Assembly: GCA_036274895.1 (NCBI GenBank)
Contig: DASUEU010000057.1
Coordinates: 1-64,000, forward strand
Source of the DNA: CALMKX01 sp036274895
Lineage (GTDB): Bacteria; Acidobacteriota; Thermoanaerobaculia; Multivoradales; SZUA-115
Direction: 5' to 3'
DNA: 64,000 bases
Shown one piece after another: positions 44,399-52,463 of this stretch. Positions within the stretch are counted from its first letter, which is position 1. Every line of letters starts with the position of its first letter. Position numbers and translations under genes: made by a program. Below the pieces are notes generated by a model. It saw nothing but the letters and a program-made list of their open reading frames with translations, was not told the DNA's origin and did not search any database.

Positions 44399-44742
44399 TC
44401 GGCTGATTCCTTTGGACCGGACGGCGGGCCAGTTCCCGTCGTCCAAGGCGAGGCGAAGTAGAATCACCAGAGAGTTTGTGAACACACCAAAAGATACCAT
44501 GTGAAGCCAGTGCAGGGCATCTCGATTCGATGGCTGCGCGACCGTTGAGGCGGCACCCGCCCGCGGCGAGCCCGGCGCCGGCGTTCTCGGCTGCTCAAGA
44601 CTGAGCAGATCCCCCCCGCTCGGGACGGTAGAGTCACCGCCAGCTCCGAAGCCGTTCGCCATCCCGAGCCGCGCACCCCTGGAATGCGGGTGCCGATACG
44701 GGTCTCTCTCTGCTTCGGGCGTTGCGGAGGTCCGTTTCAGCG
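44399..44742. other. Divergent intergenic region at the left edge of the biosynthetic cluster
   Basis: This 344 bp gap separates the propeller gene from the first cluster gene. It contains one operator palindrome (44591-44608), an AT-richer segment (44455-44530), and GGAGG at 44726 before the ATG at 44743. No small gene is convincing here. Confidence 0.6.
44591..44608 (+). promoter_or_regulatory. Operator site 1 (CTGCTCA-N4-TGAGCAG)
   Basis: A perfect 18 bp palindrome, CTGCTCA-AGAC-TGAGCAG, 134 bp before the first gene of the plus-strand cluster operon (44743-48425). Near-identical sites occur at 52446 and 56836. Symmetry and spacing fit a Crp/Fnr-type dimer. Confidence 0.7.
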
Positions 44743-45597
44743 ATGGTGCCCACAGCAGCCGCACAGACCACCCAGGAACCGGACCAGCTCCTGCATTCGG
44801 CGAGCTCCGGGCTGATCATCCACCGCACGGCACAGCTCAAGAACGAGTTCCGCTCGGGGGGGCGCGAGTTCGCCCGTGAGGTGGCCGAGCACGTCAACCG
44901 GACCCAGACCGGCAGGGCGACCCTCTTCGTCTACGAGGAAGCCTTCGGGGTGCACGACCGCATCCACTGGCTGATCCACCTCGGCGGCCTCACCGACTAC
45001 CTGACCCTGATCACCATGTCGGTCAACGACGAGGGCTTCCGCAACATCTTCTTCCGCGAGCGCATCGCCCCTGAGAAGGGCGGTGGCGATTGGTCGCGGA
45101 TGTTCCCGGATGGCTCACTGTCGGAGCGGGTGTTGATCCCGCTGCGGCGACCGGGGGCCAACGGGACGGACGGCGCCGCCTTCCCGCTACCGGCTGGCCG
45201 GCAAACGACGCTGCCCGCCGAGCAGATCCTGCATTCGGCCAACGCCGGGATGCTGGTCGAGCGGGTCGGCATCGCCCGCTACGAGGCCCGCGACCAGGCC
45301 CGCGAGCTGGCCCTCGAGGTGGCGGAGCGGGTCAACCTCGGTCTGCCGGGAGTGGCCTCGATGTTCGTCTACGAGGAGATGTTCGGCCGCCAGGACTGCC
45401 TGCACTGGCTGATCCACCTGCGCGCCCTCGACGCCTACACCGCCTTCTTGGCCTTCGTCCAGGAGGACGCCGGCCTGGCCGAGATCCTGCGCCGTTCGGG
45501 CCCCGGGGGCGGTTGGAGCTGGTTCCTCGACGGCAGCCTCGAAGAGACGGTGCTGGTGCCGCAGTTCGCCGGCAGCTCGGGCACCGTCAAGCGCTGA
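44743..45597 (+). CDS. Duplicated-domain protein of unknown function (DUF6039-like), paralogue 1
   Basis: A 284-residue cytoplasmic protein made of two homologous domains of about 125 residues. Each repeat reads: (L/I)LHSA(S/N)xG, then ERxxxxRYE-like, RExAxEVAExVN, FVYEExFGxxDxxHWLIHL, and ends WxxxFxDGSLxExVLxPQ-like. From memory this resembles the Pfam family DUF6039, found in natural-product loci; that name is unverified. The HWLIHL strand and size recall dimeric alpha/beta-barrel (ABM-type) proteins, but no catalytic residues are known. It heads the operon with its paralogue, a DinB protein and a P450. The ATG at 44743 was preferred over an in-frame TTG at 44722. Confidence 0.75.
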   Translation: MVPTAAAQTTQEPDQLLHSASSGLIIHRTAQLKNEFRSGGREFAREVAEHVNRTQTGRATLFVYEEAFGVHDRIHWLIHLGGLTDYLTLITMSVNDEGFRNIFFRERIAPEKGGGDWSRMFPDGSLSERVLIPLRRPGANGTDGAAFPLPAGRQTTLPAEQILHSANAGMLVERVGIARYEARDQARELALEVAERVNLGLPGVASMFVYEEMFGRQDCLHWLIHLRALDAYTAFLAFVQEDAGLAEILRRSGPGGGWSWFLDGSLEETVLVPQFAGSSGTVKR

Positions 45598-45627
45598 ACA
45601 CGTCCACCGTGAGCCCCGGGAGCCGTG

Positions 45628-46512
45628 ATGAACCCTGCCCAACCCTCAACCGCCGGCGCCGCGCCGGTGATCCCCCCGGCCTTCCATCAAGCCGCCCAGC
45701 CCGTGGAGGCCCTGCTCAACTCGGCCAGCTGCGGACTGATCATCCAGCGCACCGGCCAGATCAAGGGCAAGTACCGCTCCGAGGGCCGCCAGTTCGCCCG
45801 CGAGCTGGCCGAGCACATCAACGAGAGGCAGCTCGGACGGGCCACGGTGTTCGTGTACGAGGAGACCTTCGGCGTCAAGGAGCGACTCCACTGGCTGATC
45901 CATCTGCGCTCGCTGCGCGACTATCCCACCATGGTGGCGATGGGCGCGGCCGACGAGAAGTTCCGCGAGCTGATCCTCCGCGAGCGGCTGCCGGGGGGAG
46001 GGCGGTGGGACGAGATCTTCCTGGACGGCTCCCTGCGCGAGACCGTGCTGGTGCCCCAGCGCTGGCTCTCCCCCGGCCGCGACGGCGCGCCCTCCGGCAC
46101 GGCCCTCGACCAGCTCGGGCCCGGCGAGACGACGTTCCTCCACTCCGCCACCGCCAGCTCGATCGTGCAGGTCTCCGGCATCCTGCGCCACGAGCACCGG
46201 CGCAGCGGCCGGGAGGTCGGCCGCCGCCTGGCGGAGCGCCTCAACCGCGAGCAGGCCGGCGCCATCACGGCCCTGGTGTACGACGAGGCCTTCGGCGCGG
46301 GCGAGCGGGTCCACTGGCTCCTCCACCTCTCGGCCCTGAGCGACCACGCCGAGCTGGCGCCCTACCTCGGGCCGGAGCCGGTGGCCGAGGGCAGCGGTGC
46401 CGGCCCGGCGGCGGAGCCGTCCTGGCGCGAGCTGTTCGTCGAGGGCTCCCTTTCCGAGGTCGCGTTGACCCCTCAATTCTGGGGCCTGTACGCTACGAAA
46501 AAGCCATCGTGA
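45628..46512 (+). CDS. Duplicated-domain protein of unknown function (DUF6039-like), paralogue 2
   Basis: A 294-residue paralogue of the preceding gene, again with two domain copies (residues about 28-145 and 165-285). The first copy is well conserved (FVYEETFGVKERLHWLIHL); the second is more divergent (LVYDEAFGAGERVHWLLHL). Between the domains is a glycine/proline linker. The operon therefore encodes four copies of one fold. Two gene products might assemble a heteromeric complex, or the copies may have split roles. The ATG at 45628 is preceded by GGGAG at 5 bases. Confidence 0.75.
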   Translation: MNPAQPSTAGAAPVIPPAFHQAAQPVEALLNSASCGLIIQRTGQIKGKYRSEGRQFARELAEHINERQLGRATVFVYEETFGVKERLHWLIHLRSLRDYPTMVAMGAADEKFRELILRERLPGGGRWDEIFLDGSLRETVLVPQRWLSPGRDGAPSGTALDQLGPGETTFLHSATASSIVQVSGILRHEHRRSGREVGRRLAERLNREQAGAITALVYDEAFGAGERVHWLLHLSALSDHAELAPYLGPEPVAEGSGAGPAAEPSWRELFVEGSLSEVALTPQFWGLYATKKPS

Positions 46513-46538
46513 GCGTGCCCGACACCCAGGAGGGGATC

Positions 46539-47006
46539 ATGACCGAAGCGCTGGTGGAGGCCTGGCTGGTCAACAACCGAGTCAACCTGATGATTCTCCG
46601 CGAGCTGGGGGACGAGGCCCTGGCCGCCAGCCTCTCCTCGCGGGGCGGGCGCACCGTGGGCGAGCAACTGGCCCACGTGCTCGAGGTGCGGCGGGCCAAG
46701 GTGGAGGCGGCGGACAAGGCCCTCGCCGCGACCATCCCCACGGTCGGCCGCGAGCAGGGCCACGACCGGGAAGCCCTGCTCGCCGGCTTCGAGAAGAGCG
46801 GCGAGGCGGTGGCCGAGCTGATCCGCAAGAGCGCAGGCGAGGGCGGGCAGGTCAAGGGCTTCCGCCGCGGCATCGTGGTCCTGATCGCCTACCTGATCGC
46901 TCACGACGCCCACCACCGGGGACATCTGTTCCTGACCCTCAAGCAGTCCAAAGTCGGGATCCCGGCCTCGCTCCGCATGGAGATCTGGGCCTGGAACCAG
47001 ATCTGA
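46539..47006 (+). CDS. DinB-fold protein
   Basis: A 155-residue four-helix bundle of the DinB/YfiT superfamily. The three metal-binding histidines are placed as usual: one in GEQLAHVLEVR and two in AHDAHHRGHL. Members include metal-dependent thiol transferases and hydrolases; in natural-product clusters they may act on thiol conjugates or small-molecule intermediates. AGGAGG lies 5 bases before the ATG at 46539. It sits 26 bp after paralogue 2 and 3 bp before the P450 start. Confidence 0.85.
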   Translation: MTEALVEAWLVNNRVNLMILRELGDEALAASLSSRGGRTVGEQLAHVLEVRRAKVEAADKALAATIPTVGREQGHDREALLAGFEKSGEAVAELIRKSAGEGGQVKGFRRGIVVLIAYLIAHDAHHRGHLFLTLKQSKVGIPASLRMEIWAWNQI

Positions 47007-47009
47007 GCC

Positions 47010-48425
47010 ATGGCTCCGGCGCTCCTCGACGACACGTCGTCCGCGAAGCCGCGGGAGCGCCCTGCGAGCGCGGCCGCCGGCCGGGCCCGGCCGCCCGGGC
47101 CCCGCGGGTTGCCCCTGCTGGGCTGCCTGCCGGCCTTCCGCCGGGATCCCCTCGCCTTTCTGCAACGCACCGCACGCGAGCACGGAGACGTCGCCTTCTT
47201 CCGCCTCGGCACCCAGAACGTTTTCCTCTTGAACGACCCCGAGCTGATCCGCGAGGTGCTGGTGCAGCGACAGGGCCTGTTCACCAAGAGCCGGGGCCTG
47301 CGCCGCGCCCGCGCCCTCCTCGGAGACGGCCTGCTGACCAGCGAGGGCGAGGTGCACCACCGCCACCGCCGCCTGGTGCAGCCGGCCTTCCACCCGGACC
47401 GCCTCCAGGGCTATGCCGAGGTGATGGTCGACGCCGCCCTCGAGACGGGCCGGCGCTGGCGGGCCGGCGAGTCGGTCGAGGTCTTCTCCGAGATGGCGCG
47501 CATCACCCTGGGGGTGGTCGGCACCACCTTGTTCAGCGTCGAGGTGGAGGAGGAGGCCCAGGAGATCGGCACCGCCCTGACCAGCGTGCTCGAGATGTTC
47601 AGCATCATGATGCTGCCCTTCTCGGGCCTGGTCGAGCGCCTGCCCTTGCCGGTGGTGCGGCGTTTCCACGCTGCCCGCAGCCTCCTCGATGGGCGTATGG
47701 AGCGCTTGATCCACGAGCGCCGGGAGAGCGGCAGGGACTCCGGCGACCTGTTGTCGATGCTGCTCCTGGCCCAGGACGAGGCGGGGGGTGGGCTGTCGGA
47801 CCGCGAGGTGCGCGAGGAGGCCTTGACCCTCTTCCTGGCCGGCCACGAGACCACCGCCAACGCCCTCTCCTGGACCCTCTACCTGCTGGCGTCGAACCCC
47901 GACTGCGAGGCACGGCTGCACCGGGAGCTCGAGGAGGTGTTGGGCGGGCGCCGGCCGACCTTCGCCGACCTGCCCCGCCTGTCCTGGGCCGAGCACGTGC
48001 TGGCCGAGGCCATCCGCCTCTACCCGCCGGCCTGGGCGATCGGGCGCTCGGCCAGGGAAGCCCTCGAGCTGGGCGGCTTCGAGGTGCCGGCGGGCAGCAC
48101 CGTGATCCTGAGCGCCTACGTCACCCAGAACGACCCCCGCTACTTCCCCCATCCCGAGGTCTTCGATCCCGAGCGCTGGCAGCCAGGGCCGAGGGCGGAG
48201 CGGCCGAAGTTCGTCTACTTCCCCTTCGGTGGCGGTGCCCGGACCTGCATCGGCGAGCGCTTCGCGATGATGGAGGGCGTGCTGATCCTGGCCACGCTGG
48301 CCCAGCGCTGGCGGCTGCGGCTGGCGCCGGGCCAGACCGTCGAGCCGATGCCGCTGATCAACACACTGCGGGCTCGGGGTGGCTTGCCGCTCCGGCTCGA
48401 AGCACGCGGCGCGCCAGCTCCCTGA
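47010..48425 (+). CDS. Cytochrome P450
   Basis: A 471-residue P450 with all signature elements: the I-helix oxygen-activation motif AGHETT, the ExxR motif EAIRLYPP, the PERW segment and the heme-binding loop FPFGGGARTCIGERF with Cys413. The proline-rich RPPGPRGLPLLG near the N-terminus and the sequence type resemble class CYP102/CYP4-like fatty-chain hydroxylases, without a fused reductase. It is the last gene of the operon and a likely tailoring oxidase for the polyketide product. Its 3' end overlaps the convergent hydrolase gene by 68 bp. Confidence 0.93.
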   Translation: MAPALLDDTSSAKPRERPASAAAGRARPPGPRGLPLLGCLPAFRRDPLAFLQRTAREHGDVAFFRLGTQNVFLLNDPELIREVLVQRQGLFTKSRGLRRARALLGDGLLTSEGEVHHRHRRLVQPAFHPDRLQGYAEVMVDAALETGRRWRAGESVEVFSEMARITLGVVGTTLFSVEVEEEAQEIGTALTSVLEMFSIMMLPFSGLVERLPLPVVRRFHAARSLLDGRMERLIHERRESGRDSGDLLSMLLLAQDEAGGGLSDREVREEALTLFLAGHETTANALSWTLYLLASNPDCEARLHRELEEVLGGRRPTFADLPRLSWAEHVLAEAIRLYPPAWAIGRSAREALELGGFEVPAGSTVILSAYVTQNDPRYFPHPEVFDPERWQPGPRAERPKFVYFPFGGGARTCIGERFAMMEGVLILATLAQRWRLRLAPGQTVEPMPLINTLRARGGLPLRLEARGAPAP

Positions 48426-49563
48426 CGTTGGCCTCGGCGCGGAACACCGAGAGGTGGTCGCCGTGCGGCTCGACGTAGAGGGTCGCGTCGGCCAGACGGG
48501 CCGCCACCCGGCGCGAGCCTTCGGGGTGGGCGGTGCCGTCGTCCTGGCTGGTGATCACCGCCACCGGCTGTCGCACGCGCGGCAGCAGCGCCTCGACCTC
48601 GAAGCTCATGATGCTGCCGTTCAAGAGCCCGTAACGATGGGTCAGCTCGGCATTGGCCCAGGGGTAGAGGACGTGGGCGGCGGGCTGGGGCAGGGGCTTG
48701 CCGGCCAGGGCGTGGCACATCGCCCCCCGCACCGCGGCGGCGCTCTCCCGGCTCTCGGCGGCCATCGCCAGCAGCGACCCGAGGTCGTGCTGGTGATCGG
48801 TCTTCGGGCCGCCGGCACCGAGCTCGTAGTCGCCGTGCCAGAGGCTCAAGGAGTGGACCCTCGCCGGCCAGGCCGCCGCCGCGGCGAGGGCCAGGACCGC
48901 CCCACCGCACATCCCGAGGGCATGGGCCGAGGCCACGCCGAAGCGATCCATCACCGCCACCAGGTCGGCCGCCTGGGCCGAGACGTCCCGCCCCCGGCGG
49001 TCGAAGGCGGCGTCCGCGAGGAAGAGGCCCCGGCTCTCCCAGGTGAGGACGTAGGCGTCACGGGCAAGGAAGTGTAGCCAGGCCAGCGACAGCCCCACCG
49101 GCATGCCGCAGGGGGGCACCAGCACCACGGCCGGCCGGCTGCGCTCGCCCAGGGCATAGGCCCGAAGCGGCGTACCGTCGAAGGAGCTCAGGTGCACGGG
49201 CTCCGGGCGCCCTTCGCCGGGGTCGGCGAGCGCGCGCCGGGTGCTCCGCTCGAAGGCCTCGACGCTGGGCCAGGCAGGCCGGGCCTCGTCGAGGCTCGCC
49301 AGGGCGCTCTCCAGGCCCTCGCTCAGCACCCGGGCGAAAAGCCTGGCCCCGGGATCGGCGGGCGTCTCGCCCAGCGTGAGCCGGGGGGCCGGAAGGCCCC
49401 GGCAGACCGCGTCGAGGCACGCCTGGAGCGGGGCGGCCTCCCCGCCCTGGGCCAGGGCGAGGGGCAGGTGGAGGGGCCGGGGCAGGGCATCGATCAGCGG
49501 CCGCAGGGCCAGCACCGAGCGGGCCAGGAGCAGGGCGAGGTCCACGCCCGGGGCGAGGGCCAT
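48358..49563 (-). CDS. Alpha/beta-hydrolase-fold aminoacyltransferase (SyrC/CmaE-like), Cys nucleophile
   Basis: A 401-residue alpha/beta-hydrolase. The nucleophile elbow reads ALGMCGGA, so Cys219 replaces the usual Ser. The remaining triad is present as TSQDDG (Asp) and EPHGDHLS (His). SyrC (Cys224 in syringomycin synthesis) and CmaE (coronamic acid) are alpha/beta-hydrolase acyltransferases with exactly this change. They move a chlorinated aminoacyl group from a stand-alone A-T protein to a carrier of the main NRPS. Here the gene follows a SyrB2-type halogenase and an A-T didomain in one operon, the same trio. GGGGGA lies before the ATG. The homology claim rests on fold, Cys position and context, not on an alignment. 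Confidence 0.82.
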   Translation of the reverse strand: MALAPGVDLALLLARSVLALRPLIDALPRPLHLPLALAQGGEAAPLQACLDAVCRGLPAPRLTLGETPADPGARLFARVLSEGLESALASLDEARPAWPSVEAFERSTRRALADPGEGRPEPVHLSSFDGTPLRAYALGERSRPAVVLVPPCGMPVGLSLAWLHFLARDAYVLTWESRGLFLADAAFDRRGRDVSAQAADLVAVMDRFGVASAHALGMCGGAVLALAAAAAWPARVHSLSLWHGDYELGAGGPKTDHQHDLGSLLAMAAESRESAAAVRGAMCHALAGKPLPQPAAHVLYPWANAELTHRYGLLNGSIMSFEVEALLPRVRQPVAVITSQDDGTAHPEGSRRVAARLADATLYVEPHGDHLSVFRAEANVRELARRVLRAGAASHPEPAVC

Positions 49564-49573
49564 CGGCGTCCCC

Positions 49574-50524
49574 CTAGCGGTTCGGGAACGGGTAGCCGCG
49601 GGTGGTGGCGGTGGCGATGCGGTTGTAGCGGTAGCGATCCTCGCCCGCCACCACCACGGCGCCGTAGCGGTCCAGCCGCACCGTGCCGCCGTACTCCTCG
49701 ATGGCCTCGCTGTCCGGGTAGACGTGGACCCGGGTGGGCACGTAGCGCGCCGCGAAGCCCATGCGCATCTCCTGGGTCTTGCCGCGGTGGGGATGGGAGG
49801 CGTGCATCAGGGTCGACCAGAAGAGGATGGCCTGGCCCGGCCGCATCACCATCGACACCGCATGATCCTCGTCCGGCTTCCAGTCGGGATCGATCTGCAG
49901 CTCGCGGTAGTCGTAGCCGAAGAAGCCGCGCCGGATGCCGTCCTTCTCGACCTGGTTGATCGACTCCGGGCGGTAGTGCATCTCCTTCTGCTCGTCGTAG
50001 AACATGGTGTGGTGGGTGCCGGGGATGAACTGCAGGCAGGCAGTGTCTTCGTTGGCCTCGGTGAAGGCCGTCCACACCGTGATGGTGCCGCCGAAGTCCT
50101 CGTGACCGTCCGGCCAGACGATCTGCGGCTGGCCCGAGGCGTTGGCGAAGGTGTCCGCCTGATGCCAGTCGGTGCCCTCGTCGCCGGGGTACTTGGGGAA
50201 GAACTCGGTGCGCCAGCACAGCACGTCCGGCCCCAGGATGCTGACCACGCGGTCGACGATCTCCGGACGGCAGATGTGGTCGGCGAAGAACTGGCAGTCG
50301 AGGTGGCGGTCGTAGTTGCCGATGTTGGTCGCCCCCGACTGGGCGACGCTCTCCTGGTAGACGGCAGCGGAGCGGTCCATCAGCTGCAAGCGCTGGCGCC
50401 GCCAATGGGCCTTCATCTCCTCGACCTCGTAGACCGTGAACGGCCCGAGGTAGCCGTTGCGATGAAAGGCGGCGAGCTCCGCCGGGCTAAGAGAGAACTT
50501 CGGCTGCGTCAGGGTGTCCAGCAT
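49574..50524 (-). CDS. Fe(II)/2-oxoglutarate-dependent halogenase (SyrB2 family)
   Basis: A 316-residue enzyme very close to SyrB2, the chlorinase that acts on L-threonine bound to a carrier protein. The key evidence is the iron site: His121-Gln-Ala123 where hydroxylases have HxD, so the carboxylate is missing and chloride can bind iron. The second ligand is His241 in STLMHASHPH, and Arg260 sits where SyrB2 has the 2-oxoglutarate Arg. Long stretches such as TEFFPKYPGDEGTDW and STLMHAS match SyrB2 from memory. It overlaps the A-T gene by 38 bp and ends 10 bp before the SyrC-like gene. The substrate is probably an aminoacyl-S-carrier on the A-T protein. Confidence 0.93.
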   Translation of the reverse strand: MLDTLTQPKFSLSPAELAAFHRNGYLGPFTVYEVEEMKAHWRRQRLQLMDRSAAVYQESVAQSGATNIGNYDRHLDCQFFADHICRPEIVDRVVSILGPDVLCWRTEFFPKYPGDEGTDWHQADTFANASGQPQIVWPDGHEDFGGTITVWTAFTEANEDTACLQFIPGTHHTMFYDEQKEMHYRPESINQVEKDGIRRGFFGYDYRELQIDPDWKPDEDHAVSMVMRPGQAILFWSTLMHASHPHRGKTQEMRMGFAARYVPTRVHVYPDSEAIEEYGGTVRLDRYGAVVVAGEDRYRYNRIATATTRGYPFPNR

Positions 50525-52358
50525 GGGGAGTCTCCGAGAAGAGGGGTGGGGCGGTGGCGAGCTGGGCCTCGACGCAGGCGGCCAGGCGGGCCACCGTGGC
50601 CTGGTCGCCCAGCTCGCTGCCGTTCAAGGACACGCCGAAGGCGTCGTTGGTCAGGCGCAGCAGGCGCACGAAGGCCATCGAGGTCGCGCCGTGGTCGAAG
50701 AGGTCGTCGTGCGGGGAGAGGCCCGGCAGCCGCAGCACCTCTGCGGCCAGGCCTAGCAGGGTGCGCTCGGTGCTGCCGATCGGCCCGCCGGGGGCGGAGG
50801 GTGGCGCGGTCCCGGCCAACGCCGCGAGGGCCCGGCGGTCCACCTTGCCGTGGGCGGTCAGGGGGATCGCCCCCACCACGTGGACCTCCGCCGGCACTTG
50901 GTGGGCCGGCAGCTCGCGGGCCGCCCGCGTGCGCAGCTCCTGGCTCAAGCGGGCGGCGCCGCCGTCGAGCCCAGAGCCGGGCCGGGGCACGACGGCGGCG
51001 AGCAGCCGCACGTCGCCGCCGCCGAGGTCGAGGCTCGTCACCACCGCTCTCGCCACCTCGGGATGGGCCGCCAGGCAGGCTTCGACCTCGGAAGGCTCGA
51101 TGCGGAAGCCCCGCACCTTGAGCTGGTCGTCGAGCCGGCCCAAGGTGCGCAGCTCACCGTCGGCGCCGCGCACGGCGCGGTCCCCGGAGCGGTAGGCGCG
51201 AGCCCCCGAGGCGCCGGTGCCGGCTGCGGGCAGGAACCGCTCGGCGGTCAGGCCCGGGCGGCCGAGATAGCCGCGGGCGAGGCCCGGGCCGGTGACGTGG
51301 AGCTCGCCGGGTGTGCCGGCGCTCACCGCGAAGCCCCGGGGGTCGAGCAGCGAGACCCCGAGGTCGCCGAGAGGCTGGCCGATCGGGCTCGCCGCGTCGC
51401 CGTCGAGGTCCTCGCGGAGGATCCTCCGCCAGGTGACGTGCACGGTGGTCTCGGTGATGCCGTAGAGGTTGGCCACCTGGGGCCGCTGGTCGCCCCAGCG
51501 CTCGAACCACGGGGCGAGCAGGCGAGGGTCGAGGGCCTCGCCGCCGAAGACCAGGGCCCGCAGCCGCGGGGCGAAGGGGGTCTCGGCGTGGAGCTCGGCG
51601 TCGAGCAGGCCGTGGAAGGCCGACGGTGTCTGGCTCAGGATCGTCACCCCGTTCTCGGCCAGGAGGTGGCAGAGGCGCCCGGGCTGGCGGGCCACCTCGA
51701 GGGGCACGATCACCAGCCGGCCGCCGTAGAGCAGGGCTCCCCAGATCTCCCAGACCGAGAAGTCGAAGCTCGCCGAGTGGCAGAGGGACCAGACGTCCTC
51801 CGGGCCGAAGTGGAGGTGTCGGTCCGCCTGCTCGAACAGGCGCACCACGTTGCGGTGGGAAACCATCACCCCCTTGGGCTCGCCGGTCGAACCCGAGGTG
51901 TAGATCACGTAGGCCAGGTTGTCGTCCGCCGGCCTGCCTGCCCCCGCGGCCGCCGGCGGAGCCGGGCCCGGGGCGTCGTCGGCCGTCAGGACTTCGACGC
52001 CCAGGGCGGCGAAGCGTGGGCCGAGGTCGGCGGTCGTGACCACCCGGCGCACCCGCGAGTCCGCCAGCAGGTAGCGCAGGCGGGCCTCCGGGTAGGCGGG
52101 ATCGAGGGGCAGGTAGGCACCGCCCGCCTTGAGGATGGCGAGCAGGCCGACGATGAGCTCGAAGCCCCGCTCGGCGGCCAGGCCGACGAGCACCTCGGGC
52201 CCGACCCCGGCGTCCCGCAGGCGTGCCGCCAGCCCTTCGGCCCGGTCGTCGAGCTCCCGGTAGGTGAGGTCTCGGTGGCCGAACGAGAGGGCGACGCGGC
52301 GGGGGAACTCCTCCGCCCGCCGTTCGAAGATCTGGTGAAGACACTGACCGGATGCCAT
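50487..52358 (-). CDS. Adenylation-thiolation didomain (SyrB1/CmaA-like), probably threonine
   Basis: A 623-residue stand-alone A-T protein without condensation domain. The adenylation core motifs are intact: YTSGSTGEPKGV, the FDFSVWEIWG segment, NLYGITETTVHV, YRSGD and GKVDRRAL. The carrier domain has the phosphopantetheine Ser560 in DHGATSM. Reading the ten specificity positions by eye gives D-F-W-S-V-G-L-V-H-K, close to the threonine code DFWNIGMVHK. This fits SyrB1, which loads L-Thr for chlorination by SyrB2. The ATG at 52358 lies about 90 bp downstream of operator site 2. It is the first gene of the halogenation operon. Confidence 0.9.
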   Translation of the reverse strand: MASGQCLHQIFERRAEEFPRRVALSFGHRDLTYRELDDRAEGLAARLRDAGVGPEVLVGLAAERGFELIVGLLAILKAGGAYLPLDPAYPEARLRYLLADSRVRRVVTTADLGPRFAALGVEVLTADDAPGPAPPAAAGAGRPADDNLAYVIYTSGSTGEPKGVMVSHRNVVRLFEQADRHLHFGPEDVWSLCHSASFDFSVWEIWGALLYGGRLVIVPLEVARQPGRLCHLLAENGVTILSQTPSAFHGLLDAELHAETPFAPRLRALVFGGEALDPRLLAPWFERWGDQRPQVANLYGITETTVHVTWRRILREDLDGDAASPIGQPLGDLGVSLLDPRGFAVSAGTPGELHVTGPGLARGYLGRPGLTAERFLPAAGTGASGARAYRSGDRAVRGADGELRTLGRLDDQLKVRGFRIEPSEVEACLAAHPEVARAVVTSLDLGGGDVRLLAAVVPRPGSGLDGGAARLSQELRTRAARELPAHQVPAEVHVVGAIPLTAHGKVDRRALAALAGTAPPSAPGGPIGSTERTLLGLAAEVLRLPGLSPHDDLFDHGATSMAFVRLLRLTNDAFGVSLNGSELGDQATVARLAACVEAQLATAPPLFSETPHAGHPDAAEVLS

Positions 52359-52445
52359 GTCGGCTCACTTCCTGGAGGCGCTGGCCCAGAGCACGGGAGA
52401 GGCTGGTTGTCGCTGCACGATTGTGGGAAAGCTGCTCCGAGCCGT

Positions 52446-52463
52446 CTGCTCAAGACTGAGCAA
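52446..52463 (-). promoter_or_regulatory. Operator site 2 (CTGCTCA-N4-TGAGCAA)
   Basis: CTGCTCA-AGAC-TGAGCAA, one base from perfect symmetry and identical to site 1 except for the last base. It overlaps the stop codon of the AT-ER gene (52450-52452) and lies 87 bp before the start of the A-T/halogenase/acyltransferase operon, so that operon probably has its own regulated promoter. Confidence 0.65.

Noticed and set aside
49574..50524. Ordinary phytanoyl-CoA dioxygenase (hydroxylase)
   Set aside because: The HxD/E carboxylate is replaced by Ala and the neighbours are an A-T didomain and a Cys acyltransferase, as in syringomycin halogenation.
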